Shown: positions 25,826 through 34,910, counted from the first letter of the stretch. The stretch: DNA of 41,621 bases from Spirochaetales bacterium (GCA_016342585.1 JAEINK010000045.1:1-41621), one strand, 5' to 3'. The notes: generated by a model from the sequence alone, not told the origin. Numbers and translations are program-made.

Positions 25826-27199
25826 TTAACGCCCGTAGGAAGAGTCTATATCCAGTTCTTTGCGGTACTTTGTGACCGTTCGCCGGGCAAGATTTATCCC
25901 CTGAACCTTCAGCATATCGGAAATCTTCTGATCTGAAAGCTTCTTCCCTGTATCATTACTCTCGAGGATCTCCCGAACCCGCTCCTTAACCCCTTCTTTG
26001 GAAAAGCGTGAACCTGTAGATCCTGAACCTGAAATAGAATTGGAGAAAAAATGTTTCAAAGGATAGATACCCCATTCGGTCTGAATGTATTTGGCATTCG
26101 AAATACGGGAAACGGTTGTCTCGTGAACCGAAACCTCGGCGGCCACATCCTTAAGGGTAAGGGGTACCAGATATTTTGGCCCTTTAATGAAAAAATCCCG
26201 TTGGAATTCAACAATCATCTGGGCAATTTTCATGAGAGAGCTGTTTCGCTGTTCTATGCTCTGGATAAACCACCTGGCATCCTTAACCTGGGATGAAACG
26301 AACTTTCTGGATTCAGAATCTCCCTCCGCCAGGATCTCTTTATAGTACTCATTTATACCGAGGACAGGGATCTCCTCATCATTCAGATAGAGGACAAACT
26401 CCCCCTCCTCAATCCGCAGCATAAGGTCCGGAATCACATAACGGACCTCCTCCTGGGAGTAGGCGGTCCCCGGGTAGGGATTCAAAGTCCTGATGTACTC
26501 AAGGAGCTCTTCTATCTCCTCCAGGGTGAATTTGGTAGCTTTTGAAATCTCCTTAAGGCGTCCCTTCTCGAGGTCTGCCATATGTTTCTCGAGGAGAGTA
26601 TCCACCCCATCAAGCCCCAGGGGATCAAGCTCCCATTGGACAAGGAGGGACTCTCTATAATCGTTAACACAGGTCCCCACCGGTTCAAAAGCCCTGATAA
26701 TGGCTTCAACAGCAGGGATAAGTGGTTTCAGTTCATTTTTCACGAATGATTCGGGCGGTTCTGTATGAAAACCATTCTTATCCAGGTTCTGAATAAGAAG
26801 CCGGCCCAACGCCAAGGAGGGTTCATCCAGGGGCTGAAGGCTTAACTGCCAGAGCAGGTGCTCCTGGAGAGATTCGGCCCTTGAGATAACCCCCTCCATG
26901 AACTTCTGCCGGGCATCGGCAGCCTCCTGGTTTACAGCTCCGCTGGTGGTATGAGTATAACCGGGGTCACTTGAATTCTCAAAAGCATCATAATCTTCAG
27001 ACTCACTCTTTGTTCCCCCCTCCAGGGAGACTTCCGACCTGTCTTCGATTAACTCCAGAGCAGGGTTTTTATCGATCTCCTCCTGTATCCTGATTTTCAG
27101 ATCCTGAATAGGTAGAGCCATCAGCTGAATAGACTGAAACATCTGTGGGCTCATCTTTAATTTCTGTTCCTGAATCAGGACAGCTTTCTGATGCTGCAA
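25826..27199 (-). CDS. rpoN: RNA polymerase sigma-54 factor
   Basis: A Gln/Leu-rich region I (QKLKMSPQMFQSIQLMALP) at the N-terminus, an acidic linker, the core-binding domain, and the DNA-binding end with the RpoN box ARRTVTKYR are all seen in 457 residues. TTG at 27199 has GGGAG upstream. It directs transcription from -24/-12 promoters with activators such as the NtrC-type regulator in the same operon. The usual upstream partner lptB lies on the far side of a transporter gene. Confidence 0.95.
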   Translation of the reverse strand: MQHQKAVLIQEQKLKMSPQMFQSIQLMALPIQDLKIRIQEEIDKNPALELIEDRSEVSLEGGTKSESEDYDAFENSSDPGYTHTTSGAVNQEAADARQKFMEGVISRAESLQEHLLWQLSLQPLDEPSLALGRLLIQNLDKNGFHTEPPESFVKNELKPLIPAVEAIIRAFEPVGTCVNDYRESLLVQWELDPLGLDGVDTLLEKHMADLEKGRLKEISKATKFTLEEIEELLEYIRTLNPYPGTAYSQEEVRYVIPDLMLRIEEGEFVLYLNDEEIPVLGINEYYKEILAEGDSESRKFVSSQVKDARWFIQSIEQRNSSLMKIAQMIVEFQRDFFIKGPKYLVPLTLKDVAAEVSVHETTVSRISNAKYIQTEWGIYPLKHFFSNSISGSGSTGSRFSKEGVKERVREILESNDTGKKLSDQKISDMLKVQGINLARRTVTKYRKELDIDSSYGR

Positions 27200-27480
27200 C
27201 TTCTAATCTCCCTGTTAAAAATATAACGGCTGTGAAAAAACCTATCTTATTTTATCATAGATTATGGGTGTGAGTAACTATAGATGAAATAAAATAAAGA
27301 TGAACTCTACAGAGCCAATTCTGACAATCAGTTTTTCAGGCCTAAAATAGACATAATAAATTTACATATGCTTTCACACACTTCATATATTACCAATATT
27401 ATAAGAATTTAATTGCTATATAGCATAACGGAGTGTATGATCTCCTAAAATCATATTATCAGAATGAAAAGGAGAGAAAA
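27200..27480. other. AT-rich divergent region between rpoN and the transporter
   Basis: It must contain the promoters of the rpoN operon and of the transporter. I see several TATAAT-like words but no pair I would defend, and no -24/-12 element. Confidence 0.4.
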
Positions 27481-28998
27481 TTGGATTTTTCAAGTTTTAA
27501 TCAACTATTTTTGGCCTTTATCTTATTAATCCCCATCGTCATAATTGCGAGAACAGTTGTTGCCGGTACAAAGTATTCACCTATTCTTATCATAGTCGTA
27601 TTCGGACTTCTTATGGGATTCCTACTCGAAAAGAGTGGAATGGCTACTGCAGGACTACCTGAATTCACAATGGTCGGTTTCTTAAGCAAAGTAACAGTGG
27701 TTGTGCTTATAGTAACATTCTTTGTCGGAGGACAAGAGCTGAAAAAACTTATTTCAAAACATCATCTGGATATCGAAGATCTCGTAATCCCCTCGGAAGA
27801 GGAAGTAATATTAGGAACAAAAAGAACACAGTTCTTCTTTATACTACGATCATTCTTCATTCTTATAGCGATCCAGGGTGCCTATACAATTATCCTGGGG
27901 AAAACCGGAGATGGCCCTCTTTCACAGGCTTATCCCATACTTACGTATCTCGGGCTGATGGCAGCGATGATCATCATCGATCCAAAAGCAAAAATTAGAA
28001 ATAAATCACTTTATCTGATAAAAGGGTTTGTAGAAATGATCGCCATTCTCTGTTTGCTCATTGCATCATATTTTATTTCCCTGTGGATAAAAAGCATCAT
28101 TCCTCTTCCTCAGATCTTCTTCGCCATGCTGCTCTCCGCCGGATTCGGTTTTATTTTTTCCAATTGGGCTTTCGGCCCCACAATGAGATCCCTCCTCTTC
28201 GCGGGTATACCCGTAGTTCTGGCCGCAAACTTCCTAGTAGGTGGTTCGAGGATCGTACAGGCATTTCAGATCGATGAAATGACAAAGGTAATGGGGTATG
28301 GGTTCTTCGGGCAGCTTTTGTGGATGTTCGGAGGGATTCTGCTGCTTATAAAATTCGGAAAGGCTAATCACGTTAGAAATCTTGCCCCCGGTATGGCCGG
28401 CTCCCTTTCCCATTCGGGCTTGACAGGAGCCTGCACAGCAGGAGATCTGGGACATGATGCTGCAGCCCGTGCTCCGATTATGATTAACATTCCATTCTTC
28501 GGTCATATTTTTGTATTCACAATTCTGGCCATAAGCGCCCAGAGGGGTGTTCTCCTGGCATTACCTGGAGCTATGGTTGTTCTAATCGGTATAGTTATAA
28601 CTTTCTTCGCTCTAAAAACACTGAAAGGTGCCAATGGAGAAGAGGGAATCGAAGTAAAAGGTCTTATGCTATTTAGTTTCGGATGGCAGCTGATGGCCGT
28701 TTTCGGCAGCTTCCTGCTTCTCCATTTCAGTGGGATGGCAATCTGGAACGCATCTATGGCGACATCATCAGCAATTTCTCACTTCGGCTTATTCGCCGCA
28801 GTCCAGGGTGATATGTTCGGTCACGGAACAGCAGCTTTAATACCATTCATCTTTGCCATGCCTTTCCTCGTTCACCCACTGGTATTCGGAATGTTCGGTA
28901 AAGCAATGAAAAACGATGGTATCATGCCTGTGAAACCCGTAATTTTATTCGTTATACTCGGACTTATTGGTTCCACACTTTCTCTCTTTCTGCTATAG
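27481..28998 (+). CDS. Sodium/glutamate symporter (GltS)-like membrane protein
   Basis: A 505-residue protein with about twelve to fourteen membrane helices in two similar halves. The segment GLPEFTMVGFLSKVTVVVL and glycine-rich loops such as LTGACTAGDLGHDAAARAP recall the GltS/ESS superfamily of Na+-coupled carboxylate transporters, although it is divergent and the substrate is a guess. TTG at 27481 has AAGGAG six bases upstream; GTG at 27433 is in frame but poorly spaced from any ribosome site. It is transcribed against its neighbours and closes with its own terminator, so it appears to be inserted into the lpt-rpoN cluster. Confidence 0.65.
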   Translation: MDFSSFNQLFLAFILLIPIVIIARTVVAGTKYSPILIIVVFGLLMGFLLEKSGMATAGLPEFTMVGFLSKVTVVVLIVTFFVGGQELKKLISKHHLDIEDLVIPSEEEVILGTKRTQFFFILRSFFILIAIQGAYTIILGKTGDGPLSQAYPILTYLGLMAAMIIIDPKAKIRNKSLYLIKGFVEMIAILCLLIASYFISLWIKSIIPLPQIFFAMLLSAGFGFIFSNWAFGPTMRSLLFAGIPVVLAANFLVGGSRIVQAFQIDEMTKVMGYGFFGQLLWMFGGILLLIKFGKANHVRNLAPGMAGSLSHSGLTGACTAGDLGHDAAARAPIMINIPFFGHIFVFTILAISAQRGVLLALPGAMVVLIGIVITFFALKTLKGANGEEGIEVKGLMLFSFGWQLMAVFGSFLLLHFSGMAIWNASMATSSAISHFGLFAAVQGDMFGHGTAALIPFIFAMPFLVHPLVFGMFGKAMKNDGIMPVKPVILFVILGLIGSTLSLFLL

Positions 28999-29018
28999 AA
29001 TTATTCCTTTAAATCAGA

Positions 29019-29049
29019 GGCAATGGCTTTTTCGGCCATTGCCTTTTTT
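29019..29049 (+). terminator. Intrinsic terminator of the transporter gene
   Basis: GGCAATGGC (29019-29027) pairs perfectly with GCCATTGCC (29035-29043), followed by six T residues (29044-29049). Confidence 0.93.
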
Positions 29050-29149
29050 AAAAAACAACCCGAAGAAAAAACCTGATAAGTAAAAAAATCCACCTCTTAT
29101 CCATAGTTTAAATAGAAGTCAAACAGATTTAGATGATACTCTGAGAAGT

Positions 29150-29899
29150 CTACATTTGAAAATCATGGCCGAGGTATATCGTTCTGGCAAGCTCATTTTC
29201 CAGAAGTTCATCCTTGGCACCGCTGACCAGGATCTCACCCAGGTTTATAATGTAGGAGTGGTGGGTTATCTCCAGGGTATCCCTGACATTATGATCAGTA
29301 ATAAGGACCCCAATCCCCTCATTGCTGAGCCTCTGGACAATCTTCTTGATTTCATTCACGGCGATGGGATCGATCCCGGCAAAGGGTTCATCCAGGAGGA
29401 GGAACCTCGGATCGATGGCAAGGGACCTTGCGATTTCAGTTCGCCTTCTCTCCCCACCAGAAAGTGTGTAGGCAGGCTGTTTTCGTATTTTTTCAATCCC
29501 AAGGTCATCGAGGAGCTGTTCAAGCTTCTCTTTTTTCTGATGCCGGTTAAGATCTGTCCGGGTCTCAAGGATAGCCCAGATATTTTTTTCCACGGACAAT
29601 TTACGAAAGACAGAGGCCTCCTGTGGAAGATAGGAAATCCCCTCACGAGCCCTTTTATACATAGCCTGATTAGTGATTTCGGTTTTATCAAGATAGATCT
29701 TGCCTCTGGTGGCCCGGATAAACCCGACTATCATATAAAAAACCGTGGTCTTGCCCGCGCCATTGGGTCCAAGTAAACCAACGATCTCTCCATTATTCAT
29801 GGAAAAACTCACATCCCGTACGGCAACTTTCTTTCCAAAACTTTTTTTTAAGCCTTCAACCCTCAAGGTACAGGGATCTTTGATATTAAGACTGGTCAC
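29150..29899 (-). CDS. lptB: LPS-export-type ABC transporter ATPase
   Basis: Walker A GPNGAGKT, signature LSGGERRR and Walker B LLLDEPFAGIDP are intact in 249 residues; the GIDPIAV sequence after Walker B is typical of LptB. With LptFG it extracts lipopolysaccharide-like lipids from the inner membrane. GTG at 29899 behind AGGAGGATGA overlaps the lptA stop. Presence of LptA and LptC next to it supports an asymmetrical outer membrane or another exported glycolipid; no lptF/G is in the window. Confidence 0.92.
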   Translation of the reverse strand: MTSLNIKDPCTLRVEGLKKSFGKKVAVRDVSFSMNNGEIVGLLGPNGAGKTTVFYMIVGFIRATRGKIYLDKTEITNQAMYKRAREGISYLPQEASVFRKLSVEKNIWAILETRTDLNRHQKKEKLEQLLDDLGIEKIRKQPAYTLSGGERRRTEIARSLAIDPRFLLLDEPFAGIDPIAVNEIKKIVQRLSNEGIGVLITDHNVRDTLEITHHSYIINLGEILVSGAKDELLENELARTIYLGHDFQM

Positions 29900-30546
29900 T
29901 CATCCTCCTGGGTATACATGGTTCCTGAAACCTTGCCTTCCATGGTGATCTCATCTGTTTCCAGATCAATACTAATCCGGGAGGCGGAGTAATTATCCCC
30001 CTTCCAGTTCACCCGAGGCATGCCTGACAATTCAAGGAGGTCTTCATCCCGGCTATACCGGGCAAACTCGGCTCGACACACCATGGCCCCGTCTTCATCA
30101 TCTTTGAGAATTCTCACACCGATCTGAATGATGGAAATATTGTCTTTTCCATGATTCTCAAAGAAAGAACCTTTAACAACCATGCTGTTTTTAAGATCAA
30201 CCATCTCGGTGTACCCCTGAACCCGGGTCACTTCCGTTTCCCGATCAAAAAAGAGGTCGCGACAATTCAAGATAAACCCCTGTTCCTCATCTGTTACGCG
30301 GATATCTCCGGAACAGATGACAAACCGGAAATCCTCACCATATAATTCGATCCGATCGGCTTCAATTACAGTAGCATTTGTCTTGACAACCGCATTACCG
30401 GAGAGAACTGTCTTCTCCTTGCCCTGGGAAAGCACGGCTTCGGTTCTATCGGCAGAGAAGGTAAAAGTAGACTCTTCGGAATATAGGGGAGAGAGAAAAA
30501 CAAGGGAGATTAATATCATACAAGGTAGAAGATGAACCCTATTCAA
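29896..30546 (-). CDS. lptA: LptA/OstA-like periplasmic transport protein
   Basis: A signal peptide (LLPCMILISLVFLSPLYS) precedes a beta-jellyroll protein with OstA-type repeats: FSADRTEAVLSQGKEKTVL, VIEADRIELYG, and ISIDLETDEITMEG at the end. LptA bridges lipid transport through the periplasm. TTG at 30546, placed over the lptC stop with GGAG upstream, gives 216 residues; TTG at 30579 would add eleven basic residues and has a poorer ribosome site. Confidence 0.8.
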   Translation of the reverse strand: MNRVHLLPCMILISLVFLSPLYSEESTFTFSADRTEAVLSQGKEKTVLSGNAVVKTNATVIEADRIELYGEDFRFVICSGDIRVTDEEQGFILNCRDLFFDRETEVTRVQGYTEMVDLKNSMVVKGSFFENHGKDNISIIQIGVRILKDDEDGAMVCRAEFARYSRDEDLLELSGMPRVNWKGDNYSASRISIDLETDEITMEGKVSGTMYTQEDE

Positions 30547-31117
30547 CTTTCTCTTCTCCGCCGGTCTCCTCTTCTTCAACCCAGGATCCGGAGACAGACT
30601 CTTCCAGAATAACCCGGTTCTCTCTTAAATAAGCGGTAAACCCTGTCCCCTGAAGGGAGGAACCGGAATCCTTTCGTATAACAACCCAGGAGTCGGGCTC
30701 CCCGGTCAGAATCCCCTCACCATCATCCCAGAAGAGATATTCGGCAAGGATTGTTGCCTCCTCTTCGGCTGAATAAAAGGAGAGGTTTCCCCATAGTTCA
30801 ATGTTGTCCGAATCAAGATAGAGGAGAGCTTTATCACACTCACCCAGGGTTACAACCTGACCTTCGGCGTTAAGTTCCCGGAATTCCACCTCGTAAAAAT
30901 GAGATTCCTTCTTCTTATCGTAATTCTCCCCCTTTCCTGCGAGGATCCGGAAGGTTTCAGTACCGGCACGTACGGCGATATGGGTAAAATCGGAGAGGAC
31001 GGCATCGGGAATATCTTCGGAAATCTCATCGGTCATGAAGGCGTCTTCATAATTCAAGCTGCAACTGAAAAAGAACAGGAGAGATAATAATATCAATATA
31101 AACGAACGTTTTTTCAC
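30539..31117 (-). CDS. lptC: LptC-like lipoprotein
   Basis: GTG at 31117 starts a basic, hydrophobic signal (KKRSFILILLSLLFFFSCS) with a relaxed lipobox FFSC. About 170 residues of LptC-type beta structure follow (HFYEVEFRELNAEGQ, DNIELWGNLSFYS, GTGFTAYLRENRV) and an acidic tail. The open frame extends to 31273 through the upstream gene, but that part has no ribosome site or sensible signal peptide. The place before lptA and lptB supports the LptC role. Confidence 0.75.
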   Translation of the reverse strand: MKKRSFILILLSLLFFFSCSLNYEDAFMTDEISEDIPDAVLSDFTHIAVRAGTETFRILAGKGENYDKKKESHFYEVEFRELNAEGQVVTLGECDKALLYLDSDNIELWGNLSFYSAEEEATILAEYLFWDDGEGILTGEPDSWVVIRKDSGSSLQGTGFTAYLRENRVILEESVSGSWVEEEETGGEEKVE

Positions 31118-31166
31118 CTGTTGATTATCAGAGAAAGCGGTAAAACAGTCAATACAACTTTTACAC

Positions 31167-31637
31167 TCAAACAGCACCCGGGTACTCGGGTTCCAGGAAG
31201 AGAATCTCCGAGGAAAGCATTTCAAGGTTCTCCCCCAGAATGCCGTTACCGGCCCGCGAAGAGGAGAGGACATGATCGCAATATACGGGAGCCTTCAATC
31301 TTAACGCAAGAGAAATGCCGTCACTTGGTCGAACATCCACAGTATGTTTCCGCAGGCCTCTCTTGTAGCAGATCCTGGCAAGGTATTTTTCATCCGAATA
31401 GCCGTATATTTCCAACCGCAGGAGTTTGAATCCATGTTTTGAAAATAAGAGGGCAAGTAAATCGTGGGTAAGGAGTCTGGGGGGCTGAACACCCTCAAGT
31501 TCAACTATAATGGAACTGGCTTCGAAAGGTCCTATCCACACGGGAAGGATATTGTCGCCATCCTTCTCCTTCAGCAACACCAGGGGCATCTGGCTCTCTT
31601 TTTCCAACGCAATTCCACGAACTAGGTATTCAATCAT
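31167..31637 (-). CDS. Bifunctional nuclease (DUF151) family protein
   Basis: The protein begins MIEYLVRGIALEKES and has the BFN features LPVWIGPFEASSI and DVRPSDGISLALRLKAP. Members degrade RNA and DNA in plants and bacteria, but the bacterial role is not well defined. ATG at 31637 gives the common N-terminus with AGGA 11 bases upstream; ATG at 31649 is an alternative. It is first in the lptCAB operon. Confidence 0.85.
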   Translation of the reverse strand: MIEYLVRGIALEKESQMPLVLLKEKDGDNILPVWIGPFEASSIIVELEGVQPPRLLTHDLLALLFSKHGFKLLRLEIYGYSDEKYLARICYKRGLRKHTVDVRPSDGISLALRLKAPVYCDHVLSSSRAGNGILGENLEMLSSEILFLEPEYPGAV

Positions 31638-31694
31638 ATTATTTTTCATCCTGTTATAAAATATACCACAGTTACCCATAAAAACCATAATGAG

Positions 31695-31723
31695 TTGACT
31701 ATTCGATAATTAAGAAATACACT
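31695..31723 (+). promoter_or_regulatory. Promoter of cheR giving a near-leaderless transcript
   Basis: TTGACT (31695-31700) and TACACT (31718-31723) are 17 bases apart. Initiation near 31730 would leave about five bases before the cheR ATG at 31735, and no Shine-Dalgarno sequence is present. Confidence 0.5.
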
Positions 31724-31734
31724 TTAATTAATCT

Positions 31735-32550
31735 ATGGAAAACTATTTGAATGATATAGATTTCGGTAAATTCCGGGATCTAATTTATGATGCCAGTGGA
31801 ATTCACTTCAGCGAGTCTAACAGGGTCATCCTGGAAAGCAGATTGAAGGAAAAACTCAGAAAATCGGAACTATCCTCTCCGGGTGAATACTATTCAATCC
31901 TGACCAGGGATAAGGAAGAGTTAAAGCAGCTTCTTGACTCAGTAACAACAAACCTGACAAGATTCTTCCGTAATACCGCCCATTTTGAGACCCTGGAGAA
32001 TTATGTTTTCCCGGAACTTGTCAAACTCAAAAGAGAAACAGGCAGCAACAAGATTAAAATCTGGAGTGCCGGGTGTTCTACGGGAGAAGAACCTTATTCC
32101 ATCGCCATGATGGCCAAAGAGGTTCTCCCGCCTGGTATGAGTGTAGAAGTCACAGCCTCAGACTTGAGCCTGAAATCTCTAATGACAGCAAAAGCGGGAT
32201 TCTACCCCAATAACAGGGTAAACGGGATCCCCGATAAATACCTAACAAAGTATTTCAATCAGAGTGATGACGGTTATATGGTAAAGGATGAGATAAAGAA
32301 TCTTATTAAATTCGATTACCATAATCTGAAATTCGACAGTGGAAACAGGAATCTGGATATCGTCCTGTGCAGAAACGTAATTATATATTTTGATGATGCA
32401 GCTCAGGAAGCGGTTATCCAGAAGTTCTGGGATTCCATGAACCGAAAATCCTTCCTTTTTATTGGACACTCAGAGTCACTCTTTGGAATGAAGACTCAAT
32501 TTGAGTTTTTCAAATCGGATTGGGCCTGTATCTACCTTAAAACTTCTTAA
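31735..32550 (+). CDS. cheR: Chemotaxis protein methyltransferase CheR
   Basis: An N-terminal helical CheR domain (DFGKFRDLIYDASGIHF) and a SAM-dependent methyltransferase domain with IWSAGCSTGEEPYSIAM, ITVTASDLSL-type motif (VEVTASDLSLKSL) and LDIVLCRNVIIYF. It methylates glutamates of chemoreceptors. The length of 271 residues is normal. There is no ribosome site before ATG at 31735. cheB follows after 14 bases, so both adaptation enzymes are co-expressed. Confidence 0.95.
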   Translation: MENYLNDIDFGKFRDLIYDASGIHFSESNRVILESRLKEKLRKSELSSPGEYYSILTRDKEELKQLLDSVTTNLTRFFRNTAHFETLENYVFPELVKLKRETGSNKIKIWSAGCSTGEEPYSIAMMAKEVLPPGMSVEVTASDLSLKSLMTAKAGFYPNNRVNGIPDKYLTKYFNQSDDGYMVKDEIKNLIKFDYHNLKFDSGNRNLDIVLCRNVIIYFDDAAQEAVIQKFWDSMNRKSFLFIGHSESLFGMKTQFEFFKSDWACIYLKTS

Positions 32551-32564
32551 ACCAGGGGATGAAT

Positions 32565-33707
32565 GTGGAAGAAGATAAAATATCCGTTCTGGTGTGTGAC
32601 GACTCAGCATTAATGCGTAATCTCATCTCCCGAATGGTGGAGTCCGAACCGGACATGGTTGTTGTCGGGAAGGCTATGAACGGAGAATTCGCTCTGGCTA
32701 AAATAGAAAAATTAAAACCGGATGTTGTTGTATTAGATTTAGAAATGCCCCAGATGGATGGAATAGCCTTCCTGAAGGAGCGGCAGAAGAGAGGAATTGA
32801 AGTGCCTGTCATCATCCTCTCCTCCATAGCAAAAAAAGGTGCTGAAGTTACGATGACAGCGATTTCCCTGGGTGCCGCCGATTTTATACTGAAGCCCTCT
32901 AGCGGCAGCAATGATATACAGAATGTTCAGGTTGAACTTACCAATACTTTGCGAGCCTATGGACGCCGGTTTAAATCCGGAAAGAGTTCCAGACCAACAC
33001 CATCCAGACCTGCCGCAAGAACAGGGGGGGAAACTCCCTCCTGGAGAAGGCCGGTAACAAGTGAAATCAGCAGGCCAGAACGACCGGTTTCACCTGTCTC
33101 CGTGACAGGAAGAAAGCCTCTGACAAAAAAAATCGAAATTGTAGCGATTGGGATCTCCACCGGAGGTCCTAACGCATTGAGAGAGGTTTTTGCCTCCCTT
33201 GACCCGAATATAAATGTTCCCATGCTGGTTGTTCAGCATATGCCAGCCGGGTTCACCAAAGAGTTCGCTTCAAGTTTGAATAAACTCTGTCCCCTCGAGG
33301 TTAAAGAAGCGGAAGATGGAGATTTGATCAAAGCCGGCAGGATACTCATCGCACCGGGAGATTATCACATCAAGGTTGAACAAAAACGGTTGGCTTCTGT
33401 TGTACGACTATCCCAGGAACCCCAGAGAAGCGGCCACAGACCCTCCGCCGATGTGCTTTATGAATCGGTTGAAAAAGCCTATGGGGGGAATGCTCTGGCG
33501 ATCATCATGACTGGAATGGGTAAGGATGGAGCCACCGAGATTGGGAAGATCTACAACTCAGGCGGTATAGTTGTCGCCCAGGATGAGGAGTCCAGCGTTG
33601 TTTTTGGAATGCCTAGGGTTGCCATCGAAAACGGCTATGCCGATCATGTGGTATCCCTCCACAATATGGCGGATACTATAAACGGACTGATAGCAGAGAA
33701 CAGTTAA
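32565..33707 (+). CDS. cheB: Chemoreceptor glutamate methylesterase CheB
   Basis: A receiver domain (LVCDDSALMR, phosphoacceptor in VVLDLEMPQMDG) is joined by a Pro/Arg/Ser-rich linker to the methylesterase domain with catalytic Ser in GISTGGP, His in VVQHMPAGFT and Asp in MTGMGKDGA. GTG at 32565 is preferred because AGGGG is seven bases upstream; ATG at 32559 lies on top of that site. The stop overlaps the stop of rseC on the other strand. Confidence 0.94.
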   Translation: MEEDKISVLVCDDSALMRNLISRMVESEPDMVVVGKAMNGEFALAKIEKLKPDVVVLDLEMPQMDGIAFLKERQKRGIEVPVIILSSIAKKGAEVTMTAISLGAADFILKPSSGSNDIQNVQVELTNTLRAYGRRFKSGKSSRPTPSRPAARTGGETPSWRRPVTSEISRPERPVSPVSVTGRKPLTKKIEIVAIGISTGGPNALREVFASLDPNINVPMLVVQHMPAGFTKEFASSLNKLCPLEVKEAEDGDLIKAGRILIAPGDYHIKVEQKRLASVVRLSQEPQRSGHRPSADVLYESVEKAYGGNALAIIMTGMGKDGATEIGKIYNSGGIVVAQDEESSVVFGMPRVAIENGYADHVVSLHNMADTINGLIAENS

Positions 33708-34108
33708 AGTTTGCTCACAACTTCCGGAACTCTGGTTTTCTTTGTTGCCTGACTGTAGAGGAATGCCGAGAGGAACCCACCGGCAAGCCCTATAAGGCCG
33801 AAAAGGACCTTTATCCCTTCAGCAAGATCGGGAATAACCTTCCCGGAGGCCATAAAAAATACCATAAAAAGGATGAGCGGCAGGATCATAACCATGAAGG
33901 CAGCGAAAACAGCCTGCCCGGGGGGGATGAACACATTTACCGTGTCTCCTTCAGCAAGATCGAGAGCCTTTCGATTGATGGCTTCGATTGTCCGCTCTTT
34001 CACTGAACAGAAAGCGGAACCCCCGCAGCTGCTGCATGCGGCGGCATCACCGCATCCAATAATTACCATATCATTCTGGATCGATTTAATCGTTCCCGTT
34101 TCTATCAT
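33704..34108 (-). CDS. rseC: RseC/SoxR-reducing-system family membrane protein
   Basis: After METGTIKS-type N-terminus come four cysteines in the pattern CGDAAACSSCGGSAFC (C-x5-C-x2-C-x5-C), then VNVFIPPGQAVF and two membrane helices. The family works with Rnf/Rsx complexes in SoxR reduction or sigma-E control. ATG at 34108 has GGAGGT six bases upstream; the frame continues to 34213 without a better start. It overlaps the end of the ymdB-like gene by 23 bases. Confidence 0.82.
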   Translation of the reverse strand: MIETGTIKSIQNDMVIIGCGDAAACSSCGGSAFCSVKERTIEAINRKALDLAEGDTVNVFIPPGQAVFAAFMVMILPLILFMVFFMASGKVIPDLAEGIKVLFGLIGLAGGFLSAFLYSQATKKTRVPEVVSKL

Positions 34109-34910
34109 CAGGTACCTCCGTGCAGACCTCTTTAACTCTTTCAATGGAAGAAGTCCGTCCTTCATCGTCAAGTTCGAGAAGAACACCCTGCAGTTCCAGA
34201 TTATCCCAGGCATCCTGGGATCGTTCCGGGATCAAGCTCAGGTATTTTTCGATTTCAATTTTAGGATCCAGACCGCCAACAGAATTCTGGCTCCCCGTAC
34301 GCCCGGCATCACAAATAACACCGGTTCCCCTCGGTAGAATCCGCTCATCGGCGGTTTGAACCTTGGAATGACTGCCAATTACAGCGGAAACCAATCCATC
34401 GGCATGGAAAAACATGGTTTGCTTCTCTGCCGTCGTCGCCGCATGAAAATCGAATATAATATTCTTTGTTTCATCCTTCAGTCTGCTAACAATGTCCGGC
34501 AGAAAGGTAAATGGGTTGCTTAAATGAACCCTGGAAAACCCGGACTGTCCAAGGAGGCAGACAACCGCAATTTTCTGCTCATTCTCACCGAATGTATAGA
34601 CTCTCCAACCCCGGCCAGGATTCCCCGGAGGATAGTTGGCCGGCCTCAGGATGTAGGGAGCCTTTATGATGTGTGAAACCATATCCTTCTTAAAGTATAT
34701 CTTCTCTCCACCGGTTAAAACATCGATTCCCAGTTTGCGGAGATAGATCGAATGGTTCTTGCCCAGGCCAAAACCTCCGGTCGTTCCTTCACCGTTTGCA
34801 ATCACAAAATCAATATTGTGCTCTTCTTTGAGTTTGGGCAGGAGTTTCTTTACACAGAAGACACCCGCTTTTCCTACGATTTCACCGATATATAGTACTT
34901 TAATACCCAC
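34086..34910 (-). CDS. YmdB-family (TIGR00282) phosphoesterase with altered active site
   Basis: The whole 274-residue length aligns to YmdB: VLYIGEIVGKAG, NGEGTTGGFGLG, RPANYPPGNPGRG, DFHAATTAEKQ, GSHSKVQTADERILPRG. In the Bacillus protein as I know it, metal ligands or catalytic residues are Asp8, Asn40, Asn67, His68 and His177. Here they are Glu, Gly, Glu, Lys and Lys, while Glu39, His150 and His175 remain. A changed or lost phosphodiesterase activity is likely. GTG at 34910 has GGAGG upstream. Reading frame and fold-forming residues are intact, so it is not a decaying gene. Confidence 0.85.
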   Translation of the reverse strand: MGIKVLYIGEIVGKAGVFCVKKLLPKLKEEHNIDFVIANGEGTTGGFGLGKNHSIYLRKLGIDVLTGGEKIYFKKDMVSHIIKAPYILRPANYPPGNPGRGWRVYTFGENEQKIAVVCLLGQSGFSRVHLSNPFTFLPDIVSRLKDETKNIIFDFHAATTAEKQTMFFHADGLVSAVIGSHSKVQTADERILPRGTGVICDAGRTGSQNSVGGLDPKIEIEKYLSLIPERSQDAWDNLELQGVLLELDDEGRTSSIERVKEVCTEVPDDRNGND

